DNA from: Pseudomonas thermotolerans DSM 14292
GTDB lineage: Bacteria; Pseudomonadota; Gammaproteobacteria; Pseudomonadales; Pseudomonadaceae
NCBI RefSeq assembly: GCF_000364625.1
Contig: NZ_KB822612.1
Coordinates: 37,494-101,493 of the forward strand
Direction: 5' to 3'
DNA length: 64,000 bases
The position numbers and the translations under genes are program-made. Position 1 is the stretch's first letter. Every line of letters begins with the position of its first letter. The notes below the pieces were generated by a model that saw only the letters and a list, made by a program, of their open reading frames with translations, had not been told where the DNA came from and ran no database searches. Below are positions 43,028 through 61,193 of this stretch, in pieces.

Positions 43028-44185
43028 TTACTCGACGATCTTGGAGACGACGCCGGCGCCGACGGTACGACCGCCTTCGCGGATAGCGAAGCGCAGACCT
43101 TCTTCCATGGCGATCGGAGCGATCAGGGTGACGGTCATCTTGATGTTGTCACCCGGCATCACCATTTCCACGCCTTCCGGCAGTTCGCAGTTGCCGGTCA
43201 CGTCGGTGGTACGGAAGTAGAACTGCGGACGGTAGCCTTTGAAGAACGGGGTATGACGACCACCTTCTTCCTTGCTCAGCACGTACACTTCGCACTCGAA
43301 CTTGGTGTGCGGCTTGATGGTGCCCGGCTTGGCCAGAACCTGACCGCGCTCCACTTCGTCACGCTTGGTGCCGCGCAGCAGGGCGCCGATGTTCTCGCCG
43401 GCACGACCTTCATCGAGCAGCTTGCGGAACATTTCCACGCCAGTGCAGGTGGTCTTGGCGAAAACAGACACGCCACGCTCGACACGACCGGTCACCACGG
43501 TACCGCGACCGGAGATCGAGAACACGTCCTCGATCGGCATAAGGAACGGCTGGTCGATGGCACGCACCGGTTCCGGAATGTAGCTGTCCAGGGTTTCCAC
43601 CAGCTTCTTCACGGCGCTGACGCCCAGGCCGTTGTCGTCCTGGCCATTCAGGGCCATCAGTGCGGAACCCACGATGATCGGGGTGTCGTCGCCCGGGAAG
43701 TCGTAGGTGGACAGCAGGTCGCGAACTTCCATCTCGACCAGTTCCAGCAGCTCGGCATCATCAACCATGTCGGCCTTGTTCAGGAACACGACGATGTAGG
43801 GAACGCCTACCTGACGGGACAGCAGGATGTGCTCGCGGGTCTGCGGCATGGGGCCGTCGGCAGCCGAGCAAACCAGGATGGCGCCGTCCATCTGCGCAGC
43901 ACCGGTGATCATGTTCTTCACATAGTCAGCGTGGCCGGGGCAGTCGACGTGCGCGTAGTGGCGGTTCGGCGAGTCGTACTCGACGTGCGAGGTATTGATG
44001 GTGATACCGCGGGCTTTTTCTTCCGGAGCGTTGTCGATCTGGTCGTAACCCTTGGCTTCGCCACCCCAGGTCTGAGCGCAGACAGTCGCAATGGCAGCGG
44101 TCAGAGTGGTTTTACCGTGGTCAACGTGACCGATGGTGCCGACGTTGACGTGCGGTTTTGTACGTTCAAATTTTTCCTTAGCCAC
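43028..44185 (-). CDS. tufA: Elongation factor Tu, copy A, with an internal in-frame lesion in domain II
   Basis: EF-Tu delivers aminoacyl-tRNA to the ribosome with GTP. The G domain is intact ([18 protein letters not shown]). Compared with tufB at 59486-60679, residues 240-254 of domain II ([15 protein letters not shown]) are replaced by three residues, SVF, so the protein has 385 instead of 397 residues; 45 bases are exchanged for 9 at 43460-43468 and the frame is kept. Residue 74 also differs (Asn here, Ser in tufB). The start is GTG at 44185. Loss of a beta-barrel strand should damage domain II, so this copy may be weak or inactive, or the lesion may be a sequencing or assembly error. Confidence 0.95.
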   Translation of the reverse strand: MAKEKFERTKPHVNVGTIGHVDHGKTTLTAAIATVCAQTWGGEAKGYDQIDNAPEEKARGITINTSHVEYDSPNRHYAHVDCPGHADYVKNMITGAAQMDGAILVCSAADGPMPQTREHILLSRQVGVPYIVVFLNKADMVDDAELLELVEMEVRDLLSTYDFPGDDTPIIVGSALMALNGQDDNGLGVSAVKKLVETLDSYIPEPVRAIDQPFLMPIEDVFSISGRGTVVTGRVERGVSVFAKTTCTGVEMFRKLLDEGRAGENIGALLRGTKRDEVERGQVLAKPGTIKPHTKFECEVYVLSKEEGGRHTPFFKGYRPQFYFRTTDVTGNCELPEGVEMVMPGDNIKMTVTLIAPIAMEEGLRFAIREGGRTVGAGVVSKIVE

Positions 44186-44215
44186 GACAGTAAACCTCTT
44201 ACTTAAAGGGCTGAA

Positions 44216-46318
44216 TCAACCTTGTTTTTTGATGATAGCTTCGGCGATGTTAGCCGGAGCTTCCGCGTACTTCGAGAATTCCATGGAGTAGCTCGCGCGA
44301 CCCTGAGACATGGAACGAACGTCGGTAGCGTAGCCGAACATCTCACCCAGCGGCACTTCGGCGCGGATGATCTTGCCGGAGACGCTGTCTTCCATACCCT
44401 GGATCAGGCCACGACGACGGTTCAGGTCGCCCATCACGTCACCCATGTACTCTTCAGGAGTCACGACTTCGACCTTCATGATCGGCTCAAGCAGTACGGC
44501 GCCACCCTTCTGGGACAGCTGCTTGGTCGCCATGGACGCCGCGATCTTGAACGCCATTTCGTTCGAGTCTACATCGTGGTAGGAACCGTCGAACACGGTC
44601 GCCTTCAGGCCGAGGAGCGGATAGCCGGCGAGCACGCCGTTCTTCATCTGCTCTTCGATACCCTTCTGGATCGCCGGGATGTATTCCTTCGGAACCACAC
44701 CACCCACGACCTCGTTGTGGAACTCCAGACCTTCGACGCCTTCCTCGGCCGGTTCGAAGCGGATCCAGCAGTGACCGAACTGACCGCGGCCACCGGACTG
44801 GCGAACGAACTTGCCTTCGATCTCGCACTTGTTGCGGATGGCTTCGCGGTAGGCCACCTGAGGCTTACCGATGTTGGCTTCGACGCCGAATTCGCGCTTC
44901 AGACGGTCAACGATGATATCCAGGTGCAGCTCACCCATACCACCGATGATGGTCTGGCCGGATTCTTCATCGGTCTTGACGCGGAAGGACGGGTCTTCCT
45001 GAGCCAGTTTGCCCAGCGCGATACCCATTTTTTCCTGGTCGGCCTTGGTTTTCGGCTCCACGGCGACGTGGATCACCGGCTCCGGGAAGTCCATGCGCTC
45101 GAGGACGATCGGGTTATCCGGATCGCACAGAGTGTCACCGGTGGCGACGTCCTTCATGCCGATCAGCGCGGCGATGTCGCCAGCACGCACTTCCTTGATC
45201 TCGTCACGCTGGTTGGCGTGCATCTGCACCATACGGCCGATGCGCTCCTTCTTGCCCTTGACCGAGTTGAGCACGGAGTCACCGGAGCTCAGGAAGCCCG
45301 AGTAGACGCGCACGAAGGTCAGGGTACCGACGAAGGGGTCGGTAGCGATCTTGAAGGCCAGAGCGGAGAACGGCTCGTCGTCGCTGGCGCGGCGCTCGTC
45401 CACGACAGTCTCGTCGTCCGGGCTGGTGCCCTTGATGGCGGGAATGTCGGTCGGCGACGGCAGGTAGTCGATGACTGCGTCGAGAACCAGGGGAACGCCC
45501 TTGTTCTTGAAGGAGGAACCGCAGACCGCCGGAACGATCTCGCAGGCCAGGGTACGCTGACGCAGACCAGCCTTGATCTCCTCGTCGGACAGCTCGCCTT
45601 CTTCCAGGTACTTGTTCATCAGCTCTTCGTTGGCTTCGGCGGCAGCCTCGACCAGGTTGGAGCGATATTCCTCGGCCAGGTCACGCAGCTCGGAGGGGAT
45701 CTCCTCCTCGCGGAAGGTCATGCCCTTGTCGGCGTCGTTCCAGTAGATCGCCTTCATCTTGATCAGGTCGATCTGGCCCTGGAAGTTGTCCTCGGCACCG
45801 ATCGGCAGCTGCAGCGGAACCGGGGTGTGACCCAGACGCTTCTTGATCTGCTCGATCACGCGCAGGAAGTTGGCACCCTGGCGGTCCATCTTGTTGACGT
45901 ACACGATACGCGGTACGCCGTACTTGTTGGCCTGACGCCAGACGGTCTCGGACTGCGGCTCAACGCCGGAAGTACCACAGAACACCACCACGGCACCGTC
46001 CAGCACGCGCAGGGAGCGCTCCACCTCAATGGTGAAGTCCACGTGACCGGGGGTGTCGATAACGTTGATGCGGTGGTTCTTGTACTGCTTACGGGAACCA
46101 GCCCAGAAGGCGGTCACAGCAGCGGAGGTAATGGTGATACCACGCTCCTGCTCCTGCACCATCCAGTCGGTGGTAGCCGCGCCGTCGTGAACCTCACCGA
46201 GCTTGTGGTTAACACCGGTGTAGAACAGCACGCGCTCGGTCGTAGTGGTCTTGCCCGCATCGACGTGCGCACAAATACCGATGTTGCGGTAAAGGTTGAT
46301 CGGGGTAGTACGAGCCAT
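44216..46318 (-). CDS. fusA: Elongation factor G
   Basis: The 700-residue translocase GTPase. G domain motifs [28 protein letters not shown] and NKMD are intact; domain II ([19 protein letters not shown]), domain III, domain IV ([18 protein letters not shown] region) and the C-terminal domain with [15 protein letters not shown] follow. It lies in the str operon between rpsG and tufA. Fusidic-acid or aminoglycoside-type changes were not assessed. Confidence 0.98.
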   Translation of the reverse strand: MARTTPINLYRNIGICAHVDAGKTTTTERVLFYTGVNHKLGEVHDGAATTDWMVQEQERGITITSAAVTAFWAGSRKQYKNHRINVIDTPGHVDFTIEVERSLRVLDGAVVVFCGTSGVEPQSETVWRQANKYGVPRIVYVNKMDRQGANFLRVIEQIKKRLGHTPVPLQLPIGAEDNFQGQIDLIKMKAIYWNDADKGMTFREEEIPSELRDLAEEYRSNLVEAAAEANEELMNKYLEEGELSDEEIKAGLRQRTLACEIVPAVCGSSFKNKGVPLVLDAVIDYLPSPTDIPAIKGTSPDDETVVDERRASDDEPFSALAFKIATDPFVGTLTFVRVYSGFLSSGDSVLNSVKGKKERIGRMVQMHANQRDEIKEVRAGDIAALIGMKDVATGDTLCDPDNPIVLERMDFPEPVIHVAVEPKTKADQEKMGIALGKLAQEDPSFRVKTDEESGQTIIGGMGELHLDIIVDRLKREFGVEANIGKPQVAYREAIRNKCEIEGKFVRQSGGRGQFGHCWIRFEPAEEGVEGLEFHNEVVGGVVPKEYIPAIQKGIEEQMKNGVLAGYPLLGLKATVFDGSYHDVDSNEMAFKIAASMATKQLSQKGGAVLLEPIMKVEVVTPEEYMGDVMGDLNRRRGLIQGMEDSVSGKIIRAEVPLGEMFGYATDVRSMSQGRASYSMEFSKYAEAPANIAEAIIKKQG

Positions 46319-46348
46319 AAAGCCCTCGCAAATAGATTGGCGCTGAAA

Positions 46349-46819
46349 TTAGAAGCGGTAGTGCGAGAACGCCTTGTTGGCTTCGGCCATACGGTGCACG
46401 TCTTCGCGCTTCTTCACCGCAGCACCTTTACCTTCGTAGGCATCCAGCAGCTCGCCAGCCAGGCGCAGAGCCATGGACTTCTCACCACGCTTGCGCGCAC
46501 TTTCCACCAGCCAGCGCATGGCCAGGGCGTTGCGACGGGACGGACGAACCTCGACCGGAACCTGGTAGGTAGCACCGCCTACACGGCGGGACTTGACTTC
46601 GACCAGCGGAGCGATGGCATCGAGAGCTTTTTCGAAGATCTCCAGGGGATCGCCGTTCTTGCGGCTTTTGACGGTTTCCAGCGCACCGTAGACGATACGC
46701 TCGGCAACGGCCTTCTTGCCGCTTTCCATCACGTGGTTCATGAATTTGGCGAGGATCTGGCTTCCGTATTTCGGATCAGCCAGGATCTCACGCTTGGCTG
46801 CTACACGACGTCTTGGCAT
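46349..46819 (-). CDS. rpsG: 30S ribosomal protein S7
   Basis: A 156-residue primary head-assembly protein: [47 protein letters not shown] and [37 protein letters not shown]. In E. coli S7 represses the str operon in the rpsL-rpsG gap; the 96-base gap here could hold such a site. Confidence 0.98.
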   Translation of the reverse strand: MPRRRVAAKREILADPKYGSQILAKFMNHVMESGKKAVAERIVYGALETVKSRKNGDPLEIFEKALDAIAPLVEVKSRRVGGATYQVPVEVRPSRRNALAMRWLVESARKRGEKSMALRLAGELLDAYEGKGAAVKKREDVHRMAEANKAFSHYRF

Positions 46820-46915
46820 TGATAAGCCCTCTAACGGTCTTCAGGTTAGCTCGGGACTGGGCCCTGAACGGCCACGCCCGACCTTACTCTTATCGACTCG
46901 AACAAATGAAAAGGA

Positions 46916-47287
46916 TTACTTCGGACGCTTGGCGCCGTACTTGGAACGGCCCTGCTTGCGGTCCTTGACGCCGGTGGTGTCCAGCGAGCCGCGCACGGTG
47001 TGATAACGCACACCGGGGAGGTCCTTCACACGACCGCCACGGATCAGCACCACGCTGTGCTCCTGCAGGTTGTGGCCTTCACCGCCAATGTAGGAGGTGA
47101 CTTCGTAGCCGTTGGTCAGACGAACACGGCACACCTTACGCAGTGCGGAGTTCGGTTTCTTCGGCGTGGTGGTATACACGCGGGTGCATACGCCACGACG
47201 CTGGGGGCAGTTCTGCAGCGCAGGCACGTCGCTCTTGTCGACGAGACGCTTGCGCGGCTTGCGTACCAGCTGGTTGATAGTTGCCAT
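46916..47287 (-). CDS. rpsL: 30S ribosomal protein S12
   Basis: A 123-residue accuracy-centre protein: [52 protein letters not shown]. Lys43 (TPKKPNS) and Lys88 region ([13 protein letters not shown]) are wild type, predicting streptomycin sensitivity at this target. It is the first gene of the str operon. Confidence 0.98.
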   Translation of the reverse strand: MATINQLVRKPRKRLVDKSDVPALQNCPQRRGVCTRVYTTTPKKPNSALRKVCRVRLTNGYEVTSYIGGEGHNLQEHSVVLIRGGRVKDLPGVRYHTVRGSLDTTGVKDRKQGRSKYGAKRPK

Positions 47288-47321
47288 CTATAGCTCCACT
47301 GTTGTCTTTCGACATAAACAA

Positions 47322-47348
47322 AATGGCAGAGCAAGACGCCCTGCCAAA
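47322..47348 (-). promoter_or_regulatory. Hairpin in the rpsL leader
   Basis: TGGCAG (47324-47329) pairs with CTGCCA (47341-47346), with A/T ends extending the stem; on the minus strand it is followed by TTTTGTTTATG. It lies just downstream of the str promoter and 35 bases before rpsL, the position of an attenuator. Confidence 0.55.
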
Positions 47349-47362
47349 TTTAGGGGTACAAG

Positions 47363-47391
47363 AGTCTAAAGAGCTTGCAACACCCCGTCAA
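47363..47391 (-). promoter_or_regulatory. Sigma-70 promoter of the str operon (rpsL)
   Basis: On the minus strand TTGACG (47391-47386), a 17-base spacer and TAGACT (47368-47363) form a good sigma-70 promoter about 75 bases before the rpsL start. The -35 lies 5 bases after the hairpin that follows rpoC. Confidence 0.85.
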
Positions 47392-47396
47392 GGCAG

Positions 47397-47424
47397 GTCC
47401 CGCAGCGCTCATGGCCGCGGGACC
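47397..47424 (-). terminator. Hairpin after rpoC
   Basis: GGTCCCGC (47397-47404) and GCGGGACC (47417-47424) form a perfect 8-bp stem, 20 bases after the rpoC stop. There is no U-tract, so termination is uncertain; it may mark the 3' end of the rpoBC mRNA. Confidence 0.55.
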
Positions 47425-47444
47425 CGACACTTTCCTGACGTCCC

Positions 47445-51638
<4,194 letters not shown>

Positions 51639-51698
51639 GGCCTTTCCTCCTGACGGAGCGGGAGCGAGGACTGCCCCGCTCCCGATACGCATCACGTG

Positions 51699-55772
<4,074 letters not shown>

Positions 55773-55917
55773 CAGCGTTCCCCAGCTTGGTCACCTGCTT
55801 GTTTGGCCGCACCCGGCGGGAACGGCCAGAAAATCGTGCAAACCCCAGGGTTTGCGCCGCCTCATGGCGGGGTTCCGGTCACGGGCGGAAGGCCTTTCGA
55901 CAAACCGCCCATAACGG

Positions 55918-55956
55918 AAAAAGGCCGGTGGCAAGAGCCACCAGCCGCCAGCCTTC
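55918..55956 (-). terminator. Attenuator hairpin between rplL and rpoB
   Basis: On the minus strand GGTGGC and GCCACC (around 55927-55942) form a stem extended by AAGGC / GCCTT-type pairing and followed by CCTTTTTCCG. By analogy with E. coli, partial termination here would lower rpoBC transcription relative to rplJL. The rest of the 220-base gap holds nothing else I can support. Confidence 0.7.
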
Positions 55957-55992
55957 TGCTTAACGCTCGGGCCGTAGACGCAAGGTCGTCGC

Positions 55993-56364
55993 TTACTTGA
56001 GCTCGACTTTGGCGCCAGCTTCTTCCAGAGCCTTCTTGGCTGCTTCGGCTTCTTCTTTCGAAGCGCCTTCCTTGACCACGCCCGGGGCGCCGTCGACCAC
56101 AGCCTTGGCTTCTTTCAGGCCCAGGCCGGTCAGCTCGCGCACCACCTTGATGACGTTCACTTTCTTGTCGCCGGCGTCGGCCAGGACGATGGTGAACTCG
56201 GTCTGCTCTTCAGCAGCAGCGGCAGCGCCGGCAGCCGGAGCGGCAGCAACGGCGGCAGCAGCGGTAACACCGAACTTCTCTTCCATCGCCTTGATCAGTT
56301 CGACGACCTGCATGACGGTCATTTCGGATACGGCGTTGATGATGTCTTCGTTGGTCAGAGCCAT
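55993..56364 (-). CDS. rplL: 50S ribosomal protein L7/L12
   Basis: A 123-residue stalk protein: N-terminal dimerisation helix ([29 protein letters not shown]), Ala-rich hinge ([19 protein letters not shown]) and factor-binding C-terminal domain ([39 protein letters not shown]). It is bound by L10, encoded just upstream. Confidence 0.98.
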   Translation of the reverse strand: MALTNEDIINAVSEMTVMQVVELIKAMEEKFGVTAAAAVAAAPAAGAAAAAEEQTEFTIVLADAGDKKVNVIKVVRELTGLGLKEAKAVVDGAPGVVKEGASKEEAEAAKKALEEAGAKVELK

Positions 56365-56443
56365 GACTCTAATTCCTGTATTGGGGTGACGGCTTAGGCA
56401 GCCATCAAATTAAACATGTGAGTTCGAAAGTGCTTATGCAGCC

Positions 56444-56944
56444 TTAGGCAGCAGCAGCTTCTTTCTGATCGCGAATCGCCGCCAGAGTACGAGCCAGCTT
56501 GCTGGTAGCGCCCTGGATGACGCTCATCAGCTGAGCAATGGCTTCGTCGTAGGTCGGCAGGGAAGCCAGAACGTCGATCTGGTTGGCTGCGAGGAACTGA
56601 CCCTCGTACGCGGCCGCCTTGATCTCGAACTTGTCCTGACCCTTGGCGAACTCCTTGAAGATGCGGGCGGCAGCGCCCGGATGCTCGTTGGAGAAGGCAA
56701 TCAGGGTCGGGCCTTTGAACACGTCGCTGAGCACTTCGAACTGAGTGCCTTCAACGGCGCGCTTGAGCAGGGTGTTACGCACGACTTTCACGTACACGCC
56801 GGCTTCGCGGGCCTCTTTACGGAGTCCGGTCATAGCGCTGACAGTCACGCCACGGGCATCGGCCACGACGGCGGACAGACCAGCTTTGGCAGCCTCGTTG
56901 ACTTCAGCGACGATGGCCTTCTTGTCTTCGAGTTTAATTGCCAC
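56444..56944 (-). CDS. rplJ: 50S ribosomal protein L10
   Basis: A 166-residue stalk-base protein: [66 protein letters not shown] and a C-terminal L12-binding helix. I chose the GTG at 56944 because CAGGAG lies seven bases upstream and this matches relatives; an in-frame ATG further up is within the leader. L10 probably represses its own operon through the leader. Confidence 0.96.
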   Translation of the reverse strand: MAIKLEDKKAIVAEVNEAAKAGLSAVVADARGVTVSAMTGLRKEAREAGVYVKVVRNTLLKRAVEGTQFEVLSDVFKGPTLIAFSNEHPGAAARIFKEFAKGQDKFEIKAAAYEGQFLAANQIDVLASLPTYDEAIAQLMSVIQGATSKLARTLAAIRDQKEAAAA

Positions 56945-57119
56945 GGGTTTACTCCTGGATGTTACCGTTTCGTCCAGCCGGAGCCGGACGGGCTTTGGTG
57001 TCTGATTCGGTAGAATCGGGAGCACCATCTGCGTAGGCTCCGGGACCTATCCCGGGTTTAAGGCTTGCGCCACCTACGGTCTTGGACAGCCCCCGCCAGG
57101 CAGGGACCCCAATCTCGTT
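56945..57119 (-). promoter_or_regulatory. Ribosomal L10 leader
   Basis: The rplA-rplJ gap contains, on the minus strand, CGTAGGTGGCGCAAGCC followed by TTAAACCCGGGATAGGTCCC, GGAGCCTACGCAGATGGTGC and GGCTCCGGCTGGACG, which matches the layout of the L10-leader family that binds the L10(L12)4 complex and represses rplJL translation. The boundaries are approximate. Confidence 0.75.
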
Positions 57120-57145
57120 GGCTGGCGGAAGCGCTTCCGCCAGCC
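57120..57145 (-). terminator. Perfect palindrome after rplA
   Basis: GGCTGGCGGAAGC (57120-57132) is followed directly by its exact complement GCTTCCGCCAGCC (57133-57145), 7 bases after the rplA stop. There is no U-tract on the minus strand. It may act as an attenuator or an RNA-processing site between rplKA and rplJL. Confidence 0.65.
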
Positions 57146-57152
57146 GTCATCA

Positions 57153-57848
57153 TCACGCCTCGAGCGAGGCCTGGTCGATCAGCAGACCCGGGCCCATGGT
57201 GGTGCTCAGGGTCACGCGCTTCACGTACACACCCTTGGACGAAGCCGGCTTCAGACGCTTCAGGTCGGCCAGCAGCGCCTCCACGTTCTCCTTCAGCTTG
57301 ACGGCGTCGAAGCCGACCTTGCCGACGGAAGCATGGATGATACCGTTCTTGTCGGTACGGTAGCGGATCTGACCGGCCTTGGCGTTCTTCACGGCGCTGG
57401 CCACGTCGGGAGTCACGGTACCGACTTTCGGGTTCGGCATCAGGCCGCGGGGGCCCAGCACCTGACCCAGCTGACCGACGACACGCATCGCGTCCGGAGA
57501 AGCGATGACCACGTCGTAGTTCAGCTCGCCGCTCTTCATCTCGGCAGCCAGGTCGTCCATACCGACGCGGTCGGCACCGGCAGCCAGGGCAGCTTCGGCG
57601 GCCGGGCCCTGGGTAAACACGGCGACGCGCACGGTCTTGCCAGTGCCGTGGGGCAGCACGGTGGCGCTGCGCACGACCTGATCGGATTTACGCGGATCGA
57701 CGCCCAGGTTCACGGCGACATCGAAGGACTCGGTGAACTTGACAGTGGACAGCTCGGTCAGCAGCTTGGCGGCTTCCTCGATGGAATAGGCCTTACCGGC
57801 TTCGACTTTGGCCGCGATGGCCTTCTGGCGCTTGGTCAACTTGGCCAT
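57153..57848 (-). CDS. rplA: 50S ribosomal protein L1
   Basis: A 231-residue L1-stalk protein: [55 protein letters not shown] and [45 protein letters not shown]. The ATG at 57848 is the conserved start. It is one base after rplK and in E. coli L1 represses this pair. Confidence 0.98.
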   Translation of the reverse strand: MAKLTKRQKAIAAKVEAGKAYSIEEAAKLLTELSTVKFTESFDVAVNLGVDPRKSDQVVRSATVLPHGTGKTVRVAVFTQGPAAEAALAAGADRVGMDDLAAEMKSGELNYDVVIASPDAMRVVGQLGQVLGPRGLMPNPKVGTVTPDVASAVKNAKAGQIRYRTDKNGIIHASVGKVGFDAVKLKENVEALLADLKRLKPASSKGVYVKRVTLSTTMGPGLLIDQASLEA

Positions 57849-57849
57849 C

Positions 57850-58281
57850 TTATACACCCTCCACGTTCAGGCCCATGCTGCGCGCGGCACCAGCGATGGT
57901 GCGCACGGCGGCATCCAGGTCGGCAGCGGTCAGGTCGGCTTGCTTGGCCTTGGCGATCTCTTCCAGCTGAGCACGGGTCACGGTGCCCACTTTCTGAGTG
58001 TTCGGGCGGCTGGAGCCGCTCTGAATGCCGGCAGCCTTCTTCAGCAGAACCGAAGCGGGGGTGCTCTTGGTTTCAAAGGTGAAGCTACGGTCGCTGTAGA
58101 CGGTGATGATCACCGGAGTCGGCAGCCCCGGCTCAAGGCCCTGGGTCTTAGCGTTGAACGCCTTGCAGAACTCCATGATATTCACGCCGTGCTGACCCAG
58201 AGCCGGGCCAACGGGCGGCGACGGGTTGGCCTGACCGGCCTTCACTTGCAGCTTGATATAAGCCTGGATTTTCTTAGCCAT
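57850..58281 (-). CDS. rplK: 50S ribosomal protein L11
   Basis: A 143-residue protein of the GTPase-associated centre, needed for RelA activation: [47 protein letters not shown] and the C-terminal RNA-binding domain [46 protein letters not shown]. The thiostrepton-contact prolines ([11 protein letters not shown]) are kept. Confidence 0.98.
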   Translation of the reverse strand: MAKKIQAYIKLQVKAGQANPSPPVGPALGQHGVNIMEFCKAFNAKTQGLEPGLPTPVIITVYSDRSFTFETKSTPASVLLKKAAGIQSGSSRPNTQKVGTVTRAQLEEIAKAKQADLTAADLDAAVRTIAGAARSMGLNVEGV

Positions 58282-58355
58282 GAGCTACTCCAATTGAGGG
58301 TGATAACGCCTTGCGGCTCCCCTGATTAAACAACCATTTGCCCCAGTGACGACAA
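58282..58355 (-). promoter_or_regulatory. rplKA leader with candidate promoter
   Basis: On the minus strand TTGTCG (58355-58350) lies in the U-tract of the nusG terminator; possible -10 sequences are TGTTTA after 17 bases or TTTAAT after 19. Both are imperfect. The leader (GGGGAGCC, AAGGCG) could hold the L1-binding site; I could not prove a fold. Confidence 0.45.
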
Positions 58356-58356
58356 A

Positions 58357-58381
58357 ACCCCGCAGTCAGCGACTGCGGGGT
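58357..58381 (-). terminator. Terminator of the secE-nusG unit
   Basis: ACCCCGCAGTC (58357-58367) and GACTGCGGGGT (58371-58381) form a perfect 11-bp stem with a 3-base loop, followed on the minus strand by TTTTGTC, 19 bases after the nusG stop. Confidence 0.93.
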
Positions 58382-58400
58382 GCGGGACAAGTTTTCCCGC

Positions 58401-58934
58401 CTACACCTTCTCGACCTGGCTGAATTCCAGCTCGACCGGGGTAGAACGACCGAAAATGGTAACAGCAACCTGAATTCGGCTTTTCTCGTAGTTGACCTCT
58501 TCAACTACACCATTGAAATCGGCGAACGGACCATCGATTACCCGCACCACCTCACCGGGCTCGAAGAGAGTCTTCGGCTTCGGCTTGTCGCCACTGTCGG
58601 CGACGCGACGTAGGATGGCCTCGGCTTCCTTCTCGGTAATCGGCGCCGGCTTGTCGGCGGTACCGCCGATGAAGCCCATGACACGCGGAGTGTCCTTGAT
58701 CAGGTGCCAAGTAGCCTCGTTCATCTCCATTTGAACCAGCACATAGCCGGGGAAGAACTTGCGCTCGCTCTTGCGCTTCTGGCCATTGCGCATTTCCACC
58801 ACTTCCTCGGTGGGCACCAGAATCTCGCCGAACAGGTCTTCCATACCGGCCAGCTTCACGCGCTCGATCAACGAACGCATGACATGCTTCTCGTAACCCG
58901 AGTAAGCATGCACGACGTACCAACGCTTAGCCAC
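58401..58934 (-). CDS. nusG: Transcription elongation factor NusG
   Basis: A 177-residue factor with the NGN domain ([56 protein letters not shown]) and C-terminal KOW domain ([48 protein letters not shown]). It links RNA polymerase to Rho or to the ribosome through S10. It follows secE by 9 bases. Confidence 0.98.
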   Translation of the reverse strand: MAKRWYVVHAYSGYEKHVMRSLIERVKLAGMEDLFGEILVPTEEVVEMRNGQKRKSERKFFPGYVLVQMEMNEATWHLIKDTPRVMGFIGGTADKPAPITEKEAEAILRRVADSGDKPKPKTLFEPGEVVRVIDGPFADFNGVVEEVNYEKSRIQVAVTIFGRSTPVELEFSQVEKV

Positions 58935-58943
58935 GGGACACCC

Positions 58944-59312
58944 TTAACCAACAATCAAAGAAACGAGCCAACCCAACAGGGAGTCCAGCCCCCACAGCAG
59001 CAGCGCCATCACGAGCACCACCGCTACGACGATCAGGGTCGTCTGAGTAGTCTCCTGGCGAGTCGGCCAGACCACCTTGCGAATCTCAATGCGAGCTTCT
59101 TTCAGCAGCGCGAAGAACTGCTGACCCTTGGCAGTCCGCAGAGCCACGAAGCCGGCGATGCCAGCAAGAACCACCAGCGCGAGAACCCTGTACAGAATCG
59201 GCTCGCTGGAGAAGTACTGATTACCAACCACACCGACGGCCACCAGAGCGGCGACAACCAGCCACTTCAGCAGATCGAGGCGTGAATCTTTGGCCTCAGC
59301 CTTAGCATTCAT
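58944..59312 (-). CDS. secE: Protein translocase subunit SecE
   Basis: A 122-residue protein with three hydrophobic helices, the long form as in E. coli (LLKWLVVAALVAVGVVGNQYF; ILYRVLALVVLAGIAGFVAL; TLIVVAVVLVMALLLWGLDSLLGWLVSLIV). The amphipathic essential segment FALLKEARIEIRKVVWPTRQETTQT precedes the last helix. It clamps SecY. Confidence 0.97.
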   Translation of the reverse strand: MNAKAEAKDSRLDLLKWLVVAALVAVGVVGNQYFSSEPILYRVLALVVLAGIAGFVALRTAKGQQFFALLKEARIEIRKVVWPTRQETTQTTLIVVAVVLVMALLLWGLDSLLGWLVSLIVG

Positions 59313-59356
59313 TTACGAGGATCCTGTGAAAGACAGCCAACCCGGAGGGAGGAAGT

Positions 59357-59432
59357 TGGCAGGTCAGGAGGGAATCGAACCCCCAACCTACGGTTTTGGA
59401 GACCGTCGCTCTGCCAATTGAGCTACTGACCT
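59357..59432 (-). tRNA. tRNA-Trp (CCA)
   Basis: A 76-nt cloverleaf on the minus strand starting AGGTCAGTAGCTCAATTGG. The acceptor arms AGGTCAG / CTGACCT pair perfectly, the anticodon stem ACGGT / ACCGT encloses CTCCAAA with anticodon CCA, and the T-arm has GGTTCGATTCC. The 3' CCA is encoded. It lies between tufB and secE, as in other Pseudomonas. Confidence 0.97.
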
Positions 59433-59441
59433 GTATCAAAA

Positions 59442-59467
59442 TCAGGCCGGCCATTATGCCGGCCTGA
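59442..59467 (-). terminator. Terminator of tufB
   Basis: TCAGGCCGGC (59442-59451) and GCCGGCCTGA (59458-59467) form a perfect 10-bp stem with a 6-base loop, followed on the minus strand by TTTTGATA. The tRNA-Trp gene begins 10 bases later, so read-through is needed unless tRNA-Trp has its own promoter. Confidence 0.9.
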
Positions 59468-59485
59468 GAGCGGAAGATCAACCGA

Positions 59486-60679
59486 TTACTCGACGATCTT
59501 GGAGACGACGCCGGCACCGACGGTACGACCGCCTTCGCGGATCGCGAAGCGCAGACCTTCTTCCATGGCGATCGGAGCGATCAGGGTGACGGTCATCTTG
59601 ATGTTGTCACCCGGCATCACCATTTCCACGCCTTCCGGCAGTTCGCAGTTGCCGGTCACGTCGGTGGTACGGAAGTAGAACTGCGGACGGTAGCCTTTGA
59701 AGAACGGGGTATGACGACCACCTTCTTCCTTGCTCAGCACGTACACTTCGCACTCGAACTTGGTGTGCGGCTTGATGGTGCCCGGCTTGGCCAGAACCTG
59801 ACCGCGCTCCACTTCGTCACGCTTGGTGCCGCGCAGCAGGGCGCCGATGTTCTCGCCAGCACGACCTTCATCGAGCAGCTTGCGGAACATTTCCACGCCA
59901 GTGCAGGTGGTCTTGGCAGTCGGACGCAGACCAACGATTTCGATCTCTTCGCCAACCTTGATCACGCCACGCTCGACACGACCGGTCACCACGGTACCGC
60001 GACCGGAGATCGAGAACACGTCCTCGATCGGCATCAGGAACGGCTGGTCGATGGCACGCACCGGTTCCGGGATGTAGCTGTCCAGGGTTTCCACCAGCTT
60101 CTTCACGGCGCTGACGCCCAGGCCGTTGTCGTCCTGACCATTCAGGGCCATCAGTGCGGAACCCACGATGATCGGGGTGTCGTCGCCCGGGAAGTCGTAG
60201 GTGGACAGCAGATCGCGAACTTCCATCTCGACCAGCTCCAGCAGCTCGGCGTCGTCAACCATGTCGGCCTTGTTCAGGAACACGACGATGTAGGGAACGC
60301 CTACCTGACGGGACAGCAGGATGTGCTCGCGGGTCTGCGGCATGGGGCCGTCGGCAGCCGAGCAAACCAGGATGGCGCCGTCCATCTGCGCAGCACCGGT
60401 GATCATGTTCTTCACATAGTCAGCGTGACCAGGGCAGTCGACGTGCGCGTAGTGGCGGCTCGGCGAGTCGTACTCGACGTGCGAGGTATTGATGGTGATA
60501 CCGCGGGCTTTTTCTTCCGGAGCGTTGTCGATCTGGTCGTAACCCTTGGCTTCGCCACCCCAGGTCTGAGCGCAGACAGTCGCAATGGCAGCGGTCAGAG
60601 TGGTTTTACCGTGGTCAACGTGACCGATGGTGCCGACGTTGACGTGCGGTTTTGTACGTTCAAACTTTTCCTTAGCCAT
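59486..60679 (-). CDS. tufB: Elongation factor Tu, copy B
   Basis: The complete 397-residue EF-Tu ([32 protein letters not shown]). G-domain motifs, a full domain II with [19 protein letters not shown] and the C-terminal domain III ([52 protein letters not shown]) are present. The kirromycin-contact sites were not checked one by one. It starts with ATG, unlike tufA. It is the only intact EF-Tu copy in this window. Confidence 0.98.
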   Translation of the reverse strand: MAKEKFERTKPHVNVGTIGHVDHGKTTLTAAIATVCAQTWGGEAKGYDQIDNAPEEKARGITINTSHVEYDSPSRHYAHVDCPGHADYVKNMITGAAQMDGAILVCSAADGPMPQTREHILLSRQVGVPYIVVFLNKADMVDDAELLELVEMEVRDLLSTYDFPGDDTPIIVGSALMALNGQDDNGLGVSAVKKLVETLDSYIPEPVRAIDQPFLMPIEDVFSISGRGTVVTGRVERGVIKVGEEIEIVGLRPTAKTTCTGVEMFRKLLDEGRAGENIGALLRGTKRDEVERGQVLAKPGTIKPHTKFECEVYVLSKEEGGRHTPFFKGYRPQFYFRTTDVTGNCELPEGVEMVMPGDNIKMTVTLIAPIAMEEGLRFAIREGGRTVGAGVVSKIVE

Positions 60680-60730
60680 CTGGACCGTCTCCCCTCACAC
60701 TATTGGTTCGAGTAAAAGTCACCATTAAAA

Positions 60731-60760
60731 CAAAGGCAGATACTTTCATATCTGCCTTTG
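60731..60760 (-). terminator. Hairpin between tRNA-Thr and tufB
   Basis: CAAAGGCAGATA (60731-60742) and TATCTGCCTTTG (60749-60760) form a perfect 12-bp stem with a 6-base loop, followed on the minus strand by TTTTAATGG. It starts 4 bases after the tRNA-Thr CCA end and looks like an intrinsic terminator or a tRNA 3'-processing structure upstream of tufB. Confidence 0.85.
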
Positions 60761-60764
60761 AGAT

Positions 60765-60840
60765 TGGAGCTCATGAGCGGATTTGAACCGCTGACCTCAC
60801 CCTTACCAAGGGTGTGCTCTACCAGCTGAGCTACATGAGC
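60765..60840 (-). tRNA. tRNA-Thr (GGT)
   Basis: A 76-nt cloverleaf starting GCTCATGTAGCTCAGCTGG. The anticodon stem CACCC / GGGTG encloses TTGGTAA with anticodon GGT; acceptor arms GCTCATG / CATGAGC pair; the T-arm has GGTTCAAATCC; CCA is encoded. Confidence 0.97.
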
Positions 60841-60866
60841 CTAACACTTCGCATAAACAGCAAACC

Positions 60867-60940
<74 letters not shown>

Positions 60941-60964
60941 GGAGCCTGCAGCTCACGCTAAATC

Positions 60965-61049
<85 letters not shown>

Positions 61050-61063
61050 AATCGGGAGCCGGC

Positions 61064-61092
61064 ATTTTCATCGCCGCTCACCCTTCTGTCAA
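61064..61092 (-). promoter_or_regulatory. Sigma-70 promoter of the tRNA-Tyr/Gly/Thr genes
   Basis: On the minus strand TTGACA (61092-61087), a 17-base spacer and GAAAAT (61069-61064) lie 15 bases before the tRNA-Tyr 5' end. An AT-rich UP-like stretch (AAGATTTAATTGAG) precedes the -35 and a GC-rich discriminator (GCCGGCTCCCG) follows the -10, as usual for stringently controlled stable-RNA promoters. Confidence 0.9.
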
Positions 61093-61193
61093 GCATTTTC
61101 TCAATTAAATCTTGAGGTTACCAACGCTGACAGTTTCTTCGCGGAGCACCCTAGAAGAGCCACCCTCGTGAAGCGGGCGCCATTCTATGCAAA

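Noticed and set aside
44222..46822. 866-codon plus-strand frame opposite fusA and rpsG
   Set aside because: It spans two well-identified genes on the other strand, has no plausible ribosome site, and reads as an antisense shadow.
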